From: Alphaproteobacteria bacterium
GTDB lineage: Bacteria; Pseudomonadota; Alphaproteobacteria; Rickettsiales; JAFLCR01
Length of the DNA stretch: 7,382 bases
Reading direction: 5' to 3'
Assembly: GCA_017302755.1 (NCBI GenBank)
Contig: JAFLCR010000117.1
Coordinates: 1-7,382 of the forward strand
The position numbers and the translations under genes are program-made. Of this stretch, positions 1 to 6,710 are shown one piece after another (the stretch's first letter is position 1; every line of letters starts with the position of its first letter). The notes beneath the pieces were generated by a model that saw only the letters and a program-made list of their open reading frames with translations, was not told the origin of the DNA and ran no database searches.

Positions 1-2
1 AA

Positions 3-605
3 TGGCGGCAGGCGGGCGATATCGTGATGCCCGCGGCGTTCTTCCTGATGCTGGCGACGGTATTCGCCATCGCCATGCAGGGGCGCGTCACGGCGGAGGC
101 GGGGACGGGCGTCATCTGGGTGGGGGCGCTGCTGAGCTTGTTTCTGGCGTCGCCGTCGCTGTACCAGCAGGAGCTTCGCGACGGCATGCTGGAGCAGCTG
201 TTTCTGCAGATGCAATCCTTCGAAATTTACGTGCTCATCAGAACGGTTTTGCTGTGCGTGCTGACAGGCGTTCCGTTGCTGTTGTGCGTGCCAATCGGGA
301 TGATGTTTCTGGGATTATCATGGCAGGTTCTGCCGGTGCTGATGCCGGCATTGCTGATCGGAATCGCGGCGACATGCGCGCTGATGAGCTTCGCCGCGTC
401 GGTAATGCTGGGCTACGGACAGGCACCGCTGGTGCGCATCGGCATCGTGCTTCCAATGTGCATTCCGGTCGTGATTTTCGGTGTCGCCGCATCACAGGAA
501 AATGCTCAGGCTCTGGGCTGGCTGGCGGCGTATTTTTTCCTTCTTCTGCCAGTCACGGTATGGGCCGGAAGCCAGGCAATTCGGGCACAATTAGCAGAAT
601 CCTGA
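3..605 (+). CDS. ccmB: Heme exporter protein CcmB (5' end cut by window edge)
   Basis: Integral inner-membrane subunit of the CcmAB ABC transporter of System I cytochrome c biogenesis, where ATP hydrolysis by CcmA acts on the CcmC/CcmE heme-handling complex. The frame is open from base 3, giving 200 visible codons; the GTG/ATG at 24-29 is internal, because the residues before it (WRQAGDIV) continue the family's conserved N-terminal region leading into the first membrane helix. About 15-20 residues are probably missing compared with the usual ~220. Visible family features are the GVIWVGALLS block, followed by a charged segment with ELRDGMLEQL, then hydrophobic stretches consistent with six membrane segments overall, including a LPMCIPVVIFG helix near the C-terminus. 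It ends at TGA 603-605. Unusually, no ccmC follows: the next gene is convergent. Family assignment rests on recognised motifs from memory of E. coli CcmB. Confidence 0.9.
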   Translation, partial: WRQAGDIVMPAAFFLMLATVFAIAMQGRVTAEAGTGVIWVGALLSLFLASPSLYQQELRDGMLEQLFLQMQSFEIYVLIRTVLLCVLTGVPLLLCVPIGMMFLGLSWQVLPVLMPALLIGIAATCALMSFAASVMLGYGQAPLVRIGIVLPMCIPVVIFGVAASQENAQALGWLAAYFFLLLPVTVWAGSQAIRAQLAES

Positions 606-703
606 CCCTCATTTCAGCTCTCCCATGCCATCCGAACCTTTCTCTATATTAGTCGTATAATATATATTATGGAAAATATAGATGGGGTAAAACGAGATCG
701 CTT
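606..703. other. Convergent AT-rich intergenic region
   Basis: This gap lies between the 3' ends of ccmB and the 542-aa gene, and is much richer in A/T than the flanking genes. Transcription termination from both sides would be expected here, but I find no GC-rich stem followed by a T run on either strand. It contains a nested AT palindrome (described separately) and a perfect TATAAT at 656-661, which has no recognisable -35 element at normal spacing. Confidence 0.6.
643..682. repeat. Nested AT-rich inverted repeat
   Basis: The inner element at 657-670 (ATAATATATATTAT) is a perfect 14-bp self-complementary palindrome. The outer arms TCTATATT (643-650) and AATATAGA (675-682) are exact reverse complements of each other. 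The two centres are offset by one base, so a complete hairpin would contain bulges. It could be a weak bidirectional transcript end, a protein-binding site, or simply chance in AT-rich DNA. The base pairing is read directly from the sequence; any function is inference. Confidence 0.45.
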
Positions 704-2332
704 TCAGCGGGATAATCCGGCGCGCAGCGGCGATGTTTCCAGAAAACGCAGCGGATTGTCTGCCTCGGCCACCGGGTCCACTGCATGGATATGCCCTCCA
801 AGCACGGCCCGGAGCAATGAGGAAAACACCCGGGCATGCGTGTAGTTGCGGCCATCGTCATCTTTCTCGGTTACCAGAATGCTGCCGCGATATTTCGGCT
901 CCACTTCAAACTTCTCCGGCAAGTACCTCATGACGATGCGGTAATGCTGCTCCACGAGCTGCGCCGTCGCTTCGTCCAGAATCCAGTCCAGCGGGTCGCC
1001 GCTTTGAAGTGCAAACTCTCTCGTCTGCAGGAAAAACCTCATCACATAATCCACCTTGAACGCGCTTCTGCCATTCTGGAATGAATGCCAGTCGACAAAG
1101 TCGAAAGCTTCGCGCTCATCAGGCGAATATTTTTTTTGCCCGTTGCGGTTCGCATTGAGAATATCGTAGGTGGTTTGAAGATGATCGAAGAGCTTCAGCC
1201 GCGCGTGCATGATGCCTTCGTCGTGCTCGATATCCTGAAAGGTTCTGCGGATCGTTTGTCCCAGTTCCTCGAGATGCGTTTCCTTGATGACGTGCCCGAA
1301 CCGTGTGCGGATGGTGGCGAGCGTTTCGGCGAGCCCTTCCTCGAAAATTTCATGCTCGCGGATTTTCACCAGGCGGTCATACTCATCCATCACCATGGCC
1401 GTCACCGCGCGGTCCTTGCTGATAAGGCTCCGGTTTCCGGCCACGCTTAAATTCAGATCGGCTGCGCCTGGGTTCAGCAGCGCAAGCTCTTCGGGTTTGC
1501 CTTCCAGCCTGGCGATGACATTTTCCACGGCTGTCCGGCTGACTTGCGCGAAAATCGCCTCGCCGTGGTAATCGCTGGCGTCGTGCCAGATATACCAGGC
1601 CTTCAATGTCTGGCAGCATTCGCTGATGCGAAACTGCAGCGCGGCGTCGTGCGGAAAATAAGTTTCCGCCAGGTTGAGCGCAATCTGTTCCAGCTCGTCG
1701 GCGGCGATATACATTTTGAGCGAATGCAGCGACGTGTTGGTCATGATGCGGCGATCTGGCGGAACCTCCGTGTTGCCGGCGCTGCGCTCAAACGACGCCA
1801 TCTGCGTGTAGTAATACGCGATTTCGGTCTGCATTAATTCATCCCAGGGGGCGTTGTGCGCATAGGCGATGAAGGCGACGATCATGCTCCATTTTTCTTC
1901 CTGGTGCGGCAGGCTGCGGATCAGGGCTTCGCGATCTTCCTGGCTTGCCAGCAACAAGGCGCGAAGCTGATCGCGGCAATCGGAACGGAACGCGGCGTTC
2001 ATCCATCGGGATTGCGTGCGCAACTCGCCTTGGCCAGCCTCCTTCAAACTCTCCGGCGTGGCGGGAAGATTGGTATCTCCGTTATGCAGAAACGCTGAGG
2101 AATCCAGGCGAATGCCGGTTTTCAATTCAAAATCCGCCATCCGGACATAGGCCTGAAGCAGAAGATAGGCTTCGTTATCCTGCACATGCTCCCGCAGCCA
2201 TGCGTTCAGTTCCGCCGTGCCGACCATTTCAGCGGGCAAAGCTTCGCCGAAGCAGATTTCAAACGCGCGGCGGAAGGCTTCCGGGTATTGTTGCAGGATT
2301 TGGAAAGAGTACTCGCGATTATAAAGCTGCAT
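704..2332 (-). CDS. Uncharacterised 542-aa soluble protein
   Basis: I do not recognise this family. The start is ATG at 2332-2330, with a weak purine tract (AAAGAA) about 7 nt upstream; the stop is TGA at 706-704. The protein has no signal peptide and no hydrophobic stretch long enough for a membrane helix, so it is probably cytoplasmic. The composition suggests a mostly alpha-helical fold rich in Glu, Leu, Ala, Arg and aromatic residues. Roughly residues 315-395 look amphipathic and charged, possibly a helical bundle or coiled coil. There are only four cysteines, C27, C119 and an adjacent pair C239-C240, with no zinc-ribbon spacing. I see no Walker, helicase, protease or nuclease motif. It is transcribed alone, convergent with ccmB and divergent from the thiolase operon, so neighbours give no functional clue. 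The uninterrupted length with a natural amino-acid composition makes it a real gene; the antisense frames inside it are shadows. Confidence 0.85.
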   Translation of the reverse strand: MQLYNREYSFQILQQYPEAFRRAFEICFGEALPAEMVGTAELNAWLREHVQDNEAYLLLQAYVRMADFELKTGIRLDSSAFLHNGDTNLPATPESLKEAGQGELRTQSRWMNAAFRSDCRDQLRALLLASQEDREALIRSLPHQEEKWSMIVAFIAYAHNAPWDELMQTEIAYYYTQMASFERSAGNTEVPPDRRIMTNTSLHSLKMYIAADELEQIALNLAETYFPHDAALQFRISECCQTLKAWYIWHDASDYHGEAIFAQVSRTAVENVIARLEGKPEELALLNPGAADLNLSVAGNRSLISKDRAVTAMVMDEYDRLVKIREHEIFEEGLAETLATIRTRFGHVIKETHLEELGQTIRRTFQDIEHDEGIMHARLKLFDHLQTTYDILNANRNGQKKYSPDEREAFDFVDWHSFQNGRSAFKVDYVMRFFLQTREFALQSGDPLDWILDEATAQLVEQHYRIVMRYLPEKFEVEPKYRGSILVTEKDDDGRNYTHARVFSSLLRAVLGGHIHAVDPVAEADNPLRFLETSPLRAGLSR

Positions 2333-2434
2333 CTCAAAATTCTTTTTTTATGAACATGGACAAAATAGCAGGAAAATGTGAAGCTATGGAGACAATAAAA
2401 AACGTTGTAATACTGATTGCTAAGAGATTTTCTT
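2333..2434. promoter_or_regulatory. Divergent intergenic region, likely promoters both ways
   Basis: This AT-rich 102-bp gap separates the 5' ends of the 542-aa gene (-) and the thiolase operon (+), so both promoters should lie here or just inside the genes. A TAATAC hexamer at 2408-2413 is a possible + strand -10, but the nearest -35-like sequence (GAGACA, 2389-2394) is only 13 nt away, which is too short. No convincing sigma-70 pair is visible on the - strand either. I see no clear operator palindrome. The assignment rests on gene orientation more than on motifs. Confidence 0.4.
2422..2426 (+). promoter_or_regulatory. Ribosome binding site of the thiolase gene
   Basis: AAGAG sits 8 nt before ATG 2435. 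It lies downstream of the alternative TTG at 2417 and therefore decides the start in favour of ATG 2435. Confidence 0.6.
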
Positions 2435-3616
2435 ATGACTGAACGCGCTCCTGTTATCACCGGCTACGCCCGCACCCCCATAGGCGGATTCCAGGGAATA
2501 CTCAAGGATTTTACCGCTCCCGAGCTGGGCGCAGACGCCATCCGTGCCGCCCTCTCCCGCTCCGGCATCGCGCCGGAAAAGGTGGACGATGTGTATATGG
2601 GCTGCGTGCTTTCCGCCGGGTTGGGCCAGGCGCCGGCGCGGCAGGCGGCGATCATGGCGGGGCTCTCCCCTTCCGTCCCCTGCACTACGGTGAGCAAGGT
2701 CTGCGGCTCCGGCATGAAGGCGTTGATGGTGGCGTCCGACGCCGTTCAGGCAGGCAGCATCGAGGTGGCGGTAGCCGGCGGCATGGAAAGCATGACGCGC
2801 ACTCCTTACCTGCTTCCCAAGATGCGCGCCGGCCAGCGCATGGGGCATGGCCAGGCGCTCGACCACATGTTCTTCGATGGGCTGGAGGACGCTTACGAAA
2901 AAGGCCGCCTTATGGGCAGCTTCGCTGAGGAATGCGTGCGCGAGCATGGGTTCACCCGTGAGGATCAGGATGCTTTCGCCCTCACCTCTCTGCGCCGCGC
3001 GCTGATTGCGAATCAGGACGGAAGTTTTGAAGCGGAAATCACGCCCGTGGCCATATCGAAGAAAGACGATGTCGCCATGCTTCGCATGGATGAGCAGCCG
3101 GAGAAGGCCGATAAAACCAGGATCCCTCTACTGAAGCCCGCTTTCGTTTCCAATGGCACGATCACGGCGGCCAATGCCAGCTCCATTTCGGATGGTGCGG
3201 CGGCGCTGGTGGTGATGTCCTGGGAGGCGGCCGAAGCTCAAGGCGTGGAAGTGCTCGGCACGGTTCGCGGCTATGTCAGCCACGCCCAATCGCCCGCCAC
3301 CTTTGCTACGGCCCCCATTGGGGCAATCCAGAAGCTCTGCGACCGTGTGGGATGGAATATCCGCGAGGTGGATTTGTTTGAGATCAATGAAGCCTTTGCC
3401 GTGGTGACTATGGCGGCGATGAAGCATTTTGGCCTATCGCATGAAAAGGTGAATGTGCATGGAGGCGCATGCGCGCTTGGTCACCCTATTGGGGCATCGG
3501 GAGCCCGCATTGTGGTGACACTGCTGGCGGCCATGAAGAAATATAATTTGAAGCGCGGTATCGCGAGCCTTTGCATAGGCGGTGGCGAGGCTACCGCGAT
3601 TGCAGTGGAGCGGTGA
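2435..3616 (+). CDS. Thiolase, acetyl-CoA C-acetyltransferase type
   Basis: Cleaves a 3-ketoacyl-CoA with CoA to release acetyl-CoA, or runs in reverse to condense two acetyl-CoA. The protein is 393 aa, the usual length for the family. All catalytic elements are present: nucleophile Cys90 in SKVCGSGMKA, the NEAF motif at 318-321, His350 in GGACALGHPIGASGAR, and Cys380 in CIGGGEATA. The N-terminal PVITGYARTPIGGFQG block is also typical. The start is ATG 2435, supported by AAGAG upstream; extending to TTG 2417 would add six residues with no family support. It is the first gene of a three-gene operon, and its TGA (3614-3616) overlaps the next ATG by one base. With an acyl-CoA dehydrogenase and an HSD17B10-like enzyme next to it, a degradative role on short or 2-methyl-branched ketoacyl-CoA (as in mitochondrial ACAT1) is more likely than polyhydroxybutyrate synthesis. 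The exact substrate cannot be read from sequence. Confidence 0.93.
   Translation: MTERAPVITGYARTPIGGFQGILKDFTAPELGADAIRAALSRSGIAPEKVDDVYMGCVLSAGLGQAPARQAAIMAGLSPSVPCTTVSKVCGSGMKALMVASDAVQAGSIEVAVAGGMESMTRTPYLLPKMRAGQRMGHGQALDHMFFDGLEDAYEKGRLMGSFAEECVREHGFTREDQDAFALTSLRRALIANQDGSFEAEITPVAISKKDDVAMLRMDEQPEKADKTRIPLLKPAFVSNGTITAANASSISDGAAALVVMSWEAAEAQGVEVLGTVRGYVSHAQSPATFATAPIGAIQKLCDRVGWNIREVDLFEINEAFAVVTMAAMKHFGLSHEKVNVHGGACALGHPIGASGARIVVTLLAAMKKYNLKRGIASLCIGGGEATAIAVER
3607..3610 (+). promoter_or_regulatory. Ribosome binding site of the acyl-CoA dehydrogenase gene
   Basis: GGAG inside the last thiolase codons lies 5 nt before ATG 3616. It supports that start over frame-open positions further upstream and over the internal ATG at 3637. 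Confidence 0.55.
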
Positions 3617-4749
3617 TGTTGAACGAGCTGCAAAACATGATCCGTGACGCCGCGCGTGATTTTGCGCAAGGCAAGGTGCTCAGTGGAGCCGAAAAGCGCG
3701 ATCAAGAGGGTGAATTCCCGCATGATTTGATGATAGAAATGGGCCGCCTTGGTCTCATGGGCATGACCGTCCCCGAGGAGTGGGGCGGCAGCGGTGCGGG
3801 TTATCTGGCCATGGCTGTTGCTATTGAAGAAATCGCGGCGGCGGACGGCGCGCTTTCTACGGTGATGAGCGTGCAGAACTCCCTCTTCTGCTCGGCGCTG
3901 CTTCGTTTCGGCGATGGGGCGCTGAAGGTACGTTTCCTGAAACCGTCGGCGCGCGGAGAAAAACTCGGTGCTTTCGGCCTCACCGAGGCCCAGGCCGGTT
4001 CGGATGCGGCGGCGATCCGTACGATCGCAAAAAAAGATGGTGGCCATTATATTTTAAACGGCGGCAAGCAGTTTATTACTTCCGGCAAGCACGCTGATTT
4101 GACACTGGTTTTCGCAGTTACCGATCCGGAAAAAGGCAAAAAAGGCATGTCCGCCTTTGTTGTGCCCACCGACACCCCGGGCTACATTGTTTCCCGCATT
4201 GAACACAAGATGGGGCAGAATGGGTCGGATACGGCGCAACTCGTGTTTGAAAACATGCGCATCCCCGTGCATTGCTTGTTAGGGGCAGAAGGCGAAGGGT
4301 ATAAAATTGCGCTCGCCAACCTGGAAGGCGGGCGCATCGGCATCGGCGCCCAGTCCGTTGGCATGGCACGGGCGGCGTATGAGGCTGCGCTGGCCTATGC
4401 GAAAGAGCGCCGCAGTTTCGGCAAGTCCCTCATCGAGCATCAGGCTGTTGGCTTCCGCCTGGCCGAGATGGCAACCAGGCTTGAGGCGGCGCGGCTGATG
4501 GTGCATCACGCGGCTTCCCTGCGCGACGAGAACCTTCCCTGCCTGAAAGAGGCGTGCATGGGTAAGCTCTTTGCCTCCGAGGCCGCCGAATGGATCTGCC
4601 GTCAAGCGATTCAGGTACTCGGGGGATACGGCTATCTCCAGGATTTCCCCGTGGAGCGCATCTACCGCGACGTGCGCGTGTGCAGTATCTACGAAGGCAC
4701 CAGCGATATTCAGAAAATCATCATCAGCCGGGAGATCGCCAAATCATGA
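3616..4749 (+). CDS. Acyl-CoA dehydrogenase (short/branched-chain type)
   Basis: FAD enzyme that introduces the 2,3 double bond into an acyl-CoA, passing electrons to electron-transfer flavoprotein. The protein is 377 aa, normal for soluble members. The N-terminal helical domain (about 1-115) leads into the flavin/substrate signature GAFGLTEAQAGSD at 118-130, followed by the beta-barrel domain. The C-terminal domain carries RRSFGK (265-270), the QVLGGYGY block (333-340) and the catalytic base Glu360 in SIYEGTSDIQ, the position used by short-chain, butyryl-CoA and short/branched-chain dehydrogenases. The first signature has Gln where Pro is common (TEAQ versus TEPx), a mild variation. The start ATG overlaps the thiolase stop by one base and has GGAG upstream. 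The 3' end overlaps the next gene by four bases (ATGA). Overall similarity by eye is to SCAD/SBCAD-like enzymes; chain length and branching preference are inferred from context only. Confidence 0.92.
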   Translation: MLNELQNMIRDAARDFAQGKVLSGAEKRDQEGEFPHDLMIEMGRLGLMGMTVPEEWGGSGAGYLAMAVAIEEIAAADGALSTVMSVQNSLFCSALLRFGDGALKVRFLKPSARGEKLGAFGLTEAQAGSDAAAIRTIAKKDGGHYILNGGKQFITSGKHADLTLVFAVTDPEKGKKGMSAFVVPTDTPGYIVSRIEHKMGQNGSDTAQLVFENMRIPVHCLLGAEGEGYKIALANLEGGRIGIGAQSVGMARAAYEAALAYAKERRSFGKSLIEHQAVGFRLAEMATRLEAARLMVHHAASLRDENLPCLKEACMGKLFASEAAEWICRQAIQVLGGYGYLQDFPVERIYRDVRVCSIYEGTSDIQKIIISREIAKS

Positions 4750-5510
4750 AGATCAAGGGACATGTGGCCATCGTGACGGGCGGTGCTAGCGGCTTAGGCG
4801 CGGCCGTAGCCAAGGTGCTGGCGCGTGAAGGCGCGAAGCTGGCGATTTTCGACCGTAATATCGACGCCGCCCGCGAGATGGCGGAAAGCCTTCAGGGCGA
4901 TGCGTTCGCCTGCGATGTTTCCCAGGGGGACAGCGCCATCGCTGCCTTTGCGCAGGCGAAGGATAAGCTCGGTGTAGCCCGCATCATCGTCAACTGCGCG
5001 GGCATTCTGCTGCCCAAGCGCATCCTGAGCCGCGACGGCGTGGCCGACCTAGCGCATTTCGAGCGCACGGTTTCCATCAACCTGACGGGCACGTTCAACA
5101 TCCTTCGCCTGGCTGCGGAAACCATGCAGGACATCCCTCCCCTGCCGGATACGGGCGAGCGCGGCGTGATCATCAATACCGCCTCGATCGCAGCCTATGA
5201 CGGCCAGATCGGCCAGGCTGCCTATGCAGCCTCCAAGGGCGGCGTCGTGTCGCTCACCCTGCCGGCGGCGCGGGAGTTGGCGGAGTTCGGCATCCGGGTC
5301 ATGGCCATCGCCCCAGGCGCGGCGGAAACGCCGATGATCGAATCGCTCGCCGATGACGTACGGCAATCGCTATATGCGCGCATCCCCTTCCCTTCCCGCT
5401 TCGTGAAGCCAGAGGAATTCGCTGAATTGGCGCGGCATATCATTGAGAACCCCATGCTCAACGGGGAAGTCATCCGCCTGGACGGCGCTGCGAGGCTGGA
5501 GCCGAAATAA
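4746..5510 (+). CDS. 3-hydroxyacyl-CoA dehydrogenase, SDR type II (HSD17B10-like)
   Basis: Short-chain dehydrogenase/reductase oxidising 3-hydroxyacyl-CoA to 3-ketoacyl-CoA. The protein is 254 aa, close to human HSD17B10 (261). The Rossmann motif TGGASGLG is at 11-18, Asp36 at the end of beta-2 favours NAD over NADP, NCAG is at 83-86, and the catalytic set is Asn112, Ser147, Tyr160 and Lys164 (YAASK). Several blocks match what I recall of HSD17B10: GVIINTASIAA, GQIGQAAYAASKGG, and IIENPMLNGEVIRLDGA near the C-terminus, a family-specific ending. The start ATG 4746 overlaps the previous TGA by four bases, with GGGAG at 4730-4734 upstream. The frame is open further upstream, but that would read through the dehydrogenase gene. 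It supplies the third beta-oxidation step between its two operon partners. In mitochondria this family acts on 2-methyl-3-hydroxybutyryl-CoA from isoleucine, so the same role is plausible here. Confidence 0.93.
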   Translation: MKIKGHVAIVTGGASGLGAAVAKVLAREGAKLAIFDRNIDAAREMAESLQGDAFACDVSQGDSAIAAFAQAKDKLGVARIIVNCAGILLPKRILSRDGVADLAHFERTVSINLTGTFNILRLAAETMQDIPPLPDTGERGVIINTASIAAYDGQIGQAAYAASKGGVVSLTLPAARELAEFGIRVMAIAPGAAETPMIESLADDVRQSLYARIPFPSRFVKPEEFAELARHIIENPMLNGEVIRLDGAARLEPK

Positions 5511-5521
5511 CGAGGACGCGC

Positions 5522-6709
5522 CTATTCCGCCGCAGGAAGATGCGGAATCTCCATGGGGCCGGTATCCTGAGAGTTCTTGATGCCGGGTTTGGGTTCTCCC
5601 TGGCCGGGAACCACGATCACGCGCGGCTGAGGGGTAAGCTTGCGTGAGGTTTGATCAGGTTGCTGCATGAACATCGGGTTCTGAGGCCTCTGCGGCTGCA
5701 GAGCTGGCGGCTGCACGCCGGGCATGAGAATCGGCGGGACGCCCTGTTGGATTTTTTCTCCCAGCGATTCTTTTTTCTTCTTCGGATCTATTTCCAGATT
5801 CGGCTTGGGCTGGTGCACGGTCGGCGCATTCAGCAGATTGCCGAGCCCGGGATGATCGTCACGGATCGTATCGCTGCGCATGAGCAGAATGGTAATGCGG
5901 CGGTTGGAGGGGGATGTGGGGTGCGCCGGATCGAGAAGTTCCTGGTCGGCGCGGCCCACCACCTTCGCCATTTTTTCGGGTAGCAGGCCGGATTCCAGCA
6001 TGAAACGGCGGCTGGCATTCGCACGGTCGGCGGAAAGTTCCCAGTTGGAATAGGAAGGCGTGGACGTCTTGCTGGAGTCCGTATGGCCGGTCACCGTGAC
6101 TTTATTAGGCATCGGCTCGACGATCTGTGTGACTTTCTGCAAGATGGTGCGCGCGTGCGGCAACAGCTCCGGCCGCCCGGTAATGAACATCGAGCGCCGG
6201 TTGGTATCCACGATCTGGATCTGCAGCCCTTCGGGCGTTTCCTCGATCATGATGTTGTCTTTGAACTGCTGAAGTTCCTGGTCTTCCTCCAGCTGCTTCT
6301 TGAAGGAAAGCGCCGCCTGATCAAAGACCTTGCCCTCGTCCTGGTCGATGCTTTCGGTGTATTCCTGGCTGGTCTTGTTGATCGGTCCCTTGGTCGGTGC
6401 GCCTTGGACAATGGTGACCGGGGTTCGGTCGTCTTTCTTTTTGCCTTCATCGGATTCGGTGAGCCCGCCCTTGAAGCCGATGCCCTGCTCGTCCTTAATG
6501 CCGACGGTGGGGGTGAAATACTCCGCGATGGCTTCTTTTTGCGCCTTGGAGGTAGAGCTTAACAGCCAAAGCAGAAGGAAAAACGCCATCATCGCCGTCA
6601 CGAAGTCGGCATAGGCCACTTTCCAGGAACCGCCGTGGTGGCTTCCGCCATGCTTCTTGATGCGGCGGATGATGATGGGGGCGACATCGCCTTTATCAGC
6701 TGCGCTCAT
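5522..6709 (-). CDS. motB: Flagellar motor stator protein MotB
   Basis: Stator subunit that anchors MotA to peptidoglycan and carries protons that drive flagellar rotation. The protein is 395 aa; E. coli MotB is about 308. After a basic, His/Gly-rich N-terminus comes the single membrane helix (about 31-52) with the essential proton-binding aspartate Asp35 in KVAYADFVTAMM, then a plug-like amphipathic segment (about 53-66). A charged linker precedes the OmpA-like peptidoglycan-binding domain (about 155-280), with TGHTD at 207-211, NWELSADRA at 222-230 and SNRRI at 268-272. The last 115 residues are a Pro/Gln/Lys-rich tail of low complexity beyond the OmpA fold. The start ATG 6709 is one base after the motA stop, with GGGAG about 12 nt upstream, so the two are translationally linked. 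The stop is TAG at 5524-5522, 11 bp from the convergent SDR gene. Confidence 0.95.
   Translation of the reverse strand: MSAADKGDVAPIIIRRIKKHGGSHHGGSWKVAYADFVTAMMAFFLLLWLLSSTSKAQKEAIAEYFTPTVGIKDEQGIGFKGGLTESDEGKKKDDRTPVTIVQGAPTKGPINKTSQEYTESIDQDEGKVFDQAALSFKKQLEEDQELQQFKDNIMIEETPEGLQIQIVDTNRRSMFITGRPELLPHARTILQKVTQIVEPMPNKVTVTGHTDSSKTSTPSYSNWELSADRANASRRFMLESGLLPEKMAKVVGRADQELLDPAHPTSPSNRRITILLMRSDTIRDDHPGLGNLLNAPTVHQPKPNLEIDPKKKKESLGEKIQQGVPPILMPGVQPPALQPQRPQNPMFMQQPDQTSRKLTPQPRVIVVPGQGEPKPGIKNSQDTGPMEIPHLPAAE
5524..5548. other. Small inverted repeat at the 3' end of motB
   Basis: ATTCCGC (5524-5530) and GCGGAAT (5542-5548) pair exactly across an 11-nt loop, inside the last codons of motB and just past the SDR stop. 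No T run follows on either strand, so it does not meet the form of an intrinsic terminator, but it is the only stem I found at this crowded convergent junction. Confidence 0.25.
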
Positions 6710-6710
6710 A

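Noticed and set aside
24..29. GTG/ATG as the true start of ccmB
   Set aside because: Residues encoded by bases 3-23 continue the conserved CcmB N-terminal region, so the gene starts left of the window.
2..652. Long + strand open frame overlapping ccmB
   Set aside because: Its translation is rich in Gly, Arg, His and Ala with no hydrophobic pattern. It is the alternate frame of ccmB, which has clear family motifs.
669..848. Small + strand frame starting just after the TATAAT (begins MENIDGVKRD)
   Set aside because: No ribosome binding site, most of it lies antisense to the 542-aa gene, and the composition (Ser/Arg/Thr-rich) is that of a shadow frame.
1085..1450. 121-codon + strand frame inside the 542-aa gene
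   Set aside because: Antisense frame kept open by the codon pattern of the real gene; no ribosome binding site or family motif.
2420..2947. 175-codon - strand frame opposite the thiolase
   Set aside because: His/Arg/Ala-rich shadow of a gene with complete catalytic motifs; it would start inside the opposing gene.
3481..4047. 188-codon - strand frame opposite the thiolase/acyl-CoA dehydrogenase junction
   Set aside because: It spans the overlap of two well-supported genes, and its sequence shows no recognisable domain.
6083..6562. 159-codon + strand frame opposite motB
   Set aside because: Antisense to the OmpA-like domain and linker of MotB; its translation has no motif and no start signal.
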